Shown one piece after another: positions 60,601 through 64,000 of a DNA stretch of 64,000 nucleotides; position 1 is the stretch's first letter; every line of letters begins with the position of its first letter. The notes beneath the pieces were generated by a model. The model was not told the origin of the DNA. It made no database searches and saw nothing but the letters and a program-made list of their open reading frames with translations. The position numbers and the translations under genes are program-made. Origin of the DNA: Ceratothoa steindachneri (lineage: Eukaryota > Arthropoda > Malacostraca > Isopoda > Cymothoidae). The stretch lies in the NCBI GenBank assembly GCA_963969495.1, contig OZ018321.1:68833035-68897034 (forward strand). The letters run 5' to 3'.

Positions 60601-60740
60601 CCTTGTCCTTTTTATCGTTGTTATTTCCATATTGTTATTTGTTTTTTTTAATCTAGTCTATTCCTAGGTTATTCTGTGAGTACGGCGACTTTTGCCCTTG
60701 TAGGCATGGCCAGATAGGCTCCTAAATAAATATAAAAATC
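54641..60740 (+). pseudogene. LINE-A copy, nearly full length but scrambled (5' segment, endonuclease end, RT, RNase H, 3' UTR)
   Basis: Plus-strand order: the 5' segment at 55540-55740 (reverse complement of those at 36340 and 39880); decayed ORF1 and endonuclease N-terminus (55800-56690); endonuclease C-terminus from about 56700 and EMTDFSVSVEEFSSVDEA near 56990; then LVSCMDTGPCPDDVPYCMLR near 57580 and SLYPGRICLTSRTSC near 57770. The RT catalytic motif YVDD is intact at 58254-58265. A 635-bp tandem duplication spans 58450-59720 (RT C-terminus and linker). RNase H starts at VPVYTDGSKSQ, a stop, VGFNAVSPLFE near 59690, with the usual YSDSQ altered to YSASQ. The C-terminus and 3' UTR end at 60740. 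Stops and frameshifts throughout. Confidence 0.85.
58450..59720 (+). repeat. 635-bp direct duplication inside LINE-A
   Basis: 58455 onward (accgtttccttggtattgta) recurs at 59090 onward (accgtctccttggtattgta), and the match runs to gtgccagtgtata near 59050 and 59682. The units have diverged by perhaps 10-15% by eye. They include the same landmarks (cgcatccgagcgtgtatt, gaaaacagctct, actccttcgagag). Confidence 0.9.
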
Positions 60741-60747
60741 AAGCTCC

Positions 60748-61400
60748 TTAAGAACCATCTTCAAGATTAGTGGTGGGCCTTCTTCCCACTTTATAGACTA
60801 GTATGTCGGGACCGGTGTACCTTTCCCCCGTTCTTTCCCATTGGTGGTGGATTCGCGGGTATTCCAGATACTTTGGGGCTCTGACCCCTCCTGTGGTGTA
60901 AATGGTACCGGAAGTGCCCGTATCCCAGATGGCAGGGTCTTTCAAATGGATGGACAATGACTCAGTGGGAGACAACCTCAAGTGCAAGTCGGTTCCTGTG
61001 TAATTTTCTCCTAGGGCAAAACTAGCCTCCCGAAGACTTGAGAAGAGAGGAAGGATCTCTTCCACCGGTTGGTGCTTCATTATTAGCCATCGACCTTTCC
61101 ATCTCGGAGAAAGACATGCTGAGGCTGTCCGTCTCGCCTTGGAGCCCCTCACATAGGAGGAGAGTCTCAGGCTTGATTCCCGCTCTTATCTCCCAAAAAG
61201 AAGAAAAGGCAGGATAAAGACAAAGAAGTCTAAGGGTTCCTCTCCTTCCGGGAGTGTGGGGAGGCTTCAGGGGATAAACGGATTGGCTGTTTCGCAGGGT
61301 AAAAATGCCATGACTGGTACGTAAGTCTCCAATGCGCCCTTGGTGGAGACTGAGCCCAAGACTAAGAACACATAGTTGCAGATAAGGTAAGTCGCGCGTC
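60748..61400 (+). pseudogene. LINE-A ORF1 / 5' fragment, head to tail after the previous copy
   Basis: It starts within a few bases of the 3' end of the preceding LINE-A. The section 61140-61260 (gagcccctc, then ggataaagacaaagaagtct and ctctccttccgggag) resembles the reverse complement of ORF1 sequence near 35520-35640 in the long minus-strand copy. One plus-strand frame reads KTKKSKGSSPSGSVG and INGLAVSQGKNAM, basic and Ser/Gly-rich as in LINE ORF1 N-terminal parts. The 134-codon frame on the opposite strand (61152-60748) is probably a shadow. Confidence 0.5.
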
Positions 61401-63059
61401 GAAAACGTCAGGATCTATAATCGAAGGGTTGCCCTGCGTCTAAGATCCCGGCTCCTTTAAACGTTTCCTGATTGTTCAATCTTCCAATGTGGGTACGTTG
61501 TCCAAGAGACACATGCTGCATCAGCGTCAGTCATTACCTAAGCATATAGGTAACTGACGTTGACTGTGCAAAAGAAGATACGATATTAGGCCTTGCTAAG
61601 ATTGCGAATTATGCTAAACTTTAGTTTATATAATAAGATATTTACTTATAGTGCTTGGATGAATCAGTTTAACAGGAAATAACTTCATGTATGTACTACA
61701 GTTGCAACAATTAGTCATGTCACACTATACGCTACTGAGGTTGGGAGTGTTTGGGGCATATTTAGTTAGAAATAAAATAAATAGGACATTTATCATTGAA
61801 GTAAATAAAATTTAGTGAAAATGTTTAGGTTTTGGCGGTATTTCAAACATTACCTGGTTATTTGTACGCTCACATTTATTTATCCAGAGCATTTGTTTTT
61901 AAAGATTTTCTATATAGTTTTTTTTAGGAATTTCTTATAGATAGTCACTCGTCATCGACCGATCCCAACAAAAATATCTCCGTAGTGCACATAACTCCCT
62001 GGAGAGGGCGATCAAAGCCCCTCCCCTTCCTACTCAGGCAATCAGTCGGTGATCAACAAAAACAAACTTCTTCCTTGCAGTGATTTTCCCTTTTCCATTT
62101 TTGTCTTTTGTTTCCAAAAAGGAAATTTATTCAAGAAAATAATGTAAAATTGAGAGTTTTCAACGCTCAATTGTTTTTTATGGTGAGTTTGGTATTTTTC
62201 TTCGAAAAGTCCACAGATAAACGGGATTGGCTGATGTGGAAGATGAGATGAAGGAGCGAATTTCTGCATAGGTTGAGACGGTTAATAGTGGTAAGGAGCT
62301 CACCAGGATTGATAGGACTGAGCAACTCGTGTTGGACTTGTGAGGAAGAAAGAAAAAAGACTGGATAGAGTGGAAACTAAATGAAAAGGGGGAAGGATTT
62401 CTGATGGCAGAGCTTAGAAAGCGGGAGAGAGGTAAACAGTTAGAGATATCGATAAATAGAAGTCGGTATCAGCTTTGTAATTTGTGGGTGCCAATGTGCT
62501 CTCAAAAGTACTTTTGAGAGCAACGGTACTGTTACCTCAAATGTACTTTCTGACTTTAAGAGTTTATAGAGTTAACAAGCTTATGTATTACGAGTAAATC
62601 ATTTTGAAGGCCAGAACAATCTACTAACAGCATTAAATGCACACATGAGGGAAGGAATGTGAGATAGGTGACGTAACAAAACTAGGGAAAAATAATTAAA
62701 GTAAAGGAATTAGCTGCCTAGTTTGTATAAATAGCTCATGTCCCTTGAAATTCGTAATGATTTTCACGGCTCAAAATACCTCTCCCACTCTCTAATGGCA
62801 ATTAATTATTCTTACACTCAATTAAAGGACATTATGGTTTGAATTTTTGCCTGGAGAATTTACCTTTTGACAAATTCCCGTCCCTCTCATAAGTAAATCA
62901 GGCCGGAACTTATCGAGAAGCAAGCGCTTCTAATCAGTTAATAATGGAATAATTAACGACGGAAATAATTAATCCGTGTTTCATATAATCTTTGATTGGG
63001 ATAAAACTTTACTTGCAACTCTCGGAACCACGGAAAGGGAGATTGATTTATTGTAATAG

Positions 63060-63062
<3 letters not shown>
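61401..63062. other. No recognised feature
   Basis: 61970-62050 has a short GC-rich piece reminiscent of the LINE-A 5' segment. The rest is AT-rich or purine-rich, with no supported gene. The palindrome tctcaaaagtacttttgaga is near 62499. Confidence 0.35.

Positions 63063-63137
<75 letters not shown>
63063..63137. repeat. (TA)n microsatellite
   Basis: About 75 bp of pure alternating TA. Confidence 0.97.
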
Positions 63138-63140
<3 letters not shown>

Positions 63141-63639
63141 GAGTTTATATATATGTTAATGATAAATACAAGGGAATTGCGTGCAGCGCGGACAGGAGAG
63201 AGTAGAGAAAGAGGAGAGAGTGAAGTGCTAGAGATGTGTGAAAGACCGATTCCGGCATCCTCATTCTTGATCTAACTTAAAAAATTACAAGTGACAGATC
63301 CATTTTAATAGCAAATAGGAAAGAAGACTTTGATTCATTTAATTCATTCTTGTGTTTACTATTTATTTATGGATTGTCTAACTCAAATTTATCTCGATAC
63401 GCACTTGACCCTCCTATTTTCCTCACATTAAGTACATGAGCATTTAAGAGGGGGTGCGCAGGACGGCGCATTTTAAACGGCTCGTGTTGAAGTTTTTTTA
63501 TCACATGGGCTCGAAAATACAACAACCCAACTACTTTCCCTTTTTAGTCCCGAGAGAAGGTTGTAAGCCCTTGGCACATCTCAAGCCTGGAGGAGTACCC
63601 CCTCCTCTGGCGGAGAACGGGAATCCAAATCAGACCCGG
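63138..63639. other. No recognised feature
   Basis: GA-rich next to the microsatellite, then AT-rich. The 64-codon plus-strand frame at 63454 has no recognisable similarity. Confidence 0.3.
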
Positions 63640-64000
63640 CGTCCGTGATGGACTCCTCGCGACCGCTTTCTCTACATTCTCCTAAACGAAACTCCTTCTC
63701 CGCAAGCATTCAATGCACGTTGTGATGTCGCTGAAAATTGCCTCCAGACAGTGAAAAGACTTCGTCACGTTTGCATTGAGTGAATTGCGTTCTACTCTTA
63801 TTTTATAGACAAAATTCATCCCTGGTCGTTACGATGCCATGTTTCTACAACTAGGTGAGCGAAGCATGGAATTTCTAATAGATTTGTCCAACAGAATACG
63901 GACATAGGCTACCCCACTAGACTCTTAGGGTATAGATTGACCGAGGTCCTAATCTTGCCGGGGCCGAGGTCACTAATGTTTGGCCGGAGTTAGGGTGGAC
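63640..64000 (+). pseudogene. LINE-A fragment running off the window (linker to RT start)
   Basis: The plus strand reads FTFALSELRSTLIL, a stop, then PGRYDAMFLQLGERSMEFL and IDLSNRIRT near 63770-63900. These correspond to the LINE-A segment before the RT palm (compare 57560-57700 and 33000-33110). The upstream part near 63660 matches the same linker. It continues beyond position 64000. Confidence 0.7.

Noticed and set aside
60748..61152. 134-codon minus-strand frame as a gene
   Set aside because: The plus strand here aligns with LINE-A ORF1 sequence in the right position after another copy, so the minus frame is most likely a shadow.

Overview
This window looks like intergenic or intronic DNA from a large, repeat-packed arthropod genome. 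A crustacean is my best guess, but that is weakly supported. The arguments are: no bacterial-style gene array; many decayed transposons; long (TA)n tracts; a degenerate pentamer satellite; a Ty3/gypsy element primed by an arthropod-type tRNA-Ser; and one probable host exon resembling the Ig domain of the sidestep family of cell-surface receptors. Nothing here reads as an intact, expressed multi-gene system. I use two labels of my own: 'LINE-A' for the abundant non-LTR family with endonuclease, RT and RNase H, and 'R127' for a dispersed repeat with internal units of about 127 bp.

Layout. 0-5.4 kb: an R127 copy, an LTR-like segment with a 39-bp tandem repeat, (TA)n, a 1.9-kb pentamer satellite, a second R127 copy and a Tigger/pogo element. 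6.6-7.3 kb: a Tc1/mariner remnant. 9.7-11.3 kb: a CR1-like LINE remnant. 12.4-13.2 kb: (TA)n, a tRNA-derived SINE and inverted repeats. 13.7-15.3 kb: a hAT (ZBED-like) transposase. 16.3 kb: a 5S-rRNA-like segment. 16.9-17.9 kb: a mariner end beside a LINE-A tail. 19-22.1 kb: two more Tc1/mariner lineages and an R127 copy. 24.4-25.3 kb: two R127 copies. 26.1-36.6 kb: one long LINE-A on the minus strand, split by a gypsy element at 28.5-33.0 kb. 37.2-40.2 kb: a Tc1/mariner remnant and a deleted LINE-A. 41.5-43.3 kb: a piggyBac remnant and a duplicated R127. 44.0-44.2 kb: the Ig exon, followed by a LINE-A copy. 49.1-52.5 kb: two transposons with long terminal inverted repeats (TIRs) and perfect 8-bp target duplications. 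53.2-53.4 kb: a candidate small exon and a tRNA-Asn-like element. 54.6-61.4 kb: LINE-A copies head to tail. 63.1 kb to the end: (TA)n and the start of another LINE-A.

All transposase and polymerase reading frames carry stops or frameshifts, so they are annotated as pseudogenes. The likely host signals are the Ig exon (44.0 kb) and possibly the 66-nt exon (53.2 kb). The rest is layered insertion history, with nesting order readable where one element interrupts another's reading frame.
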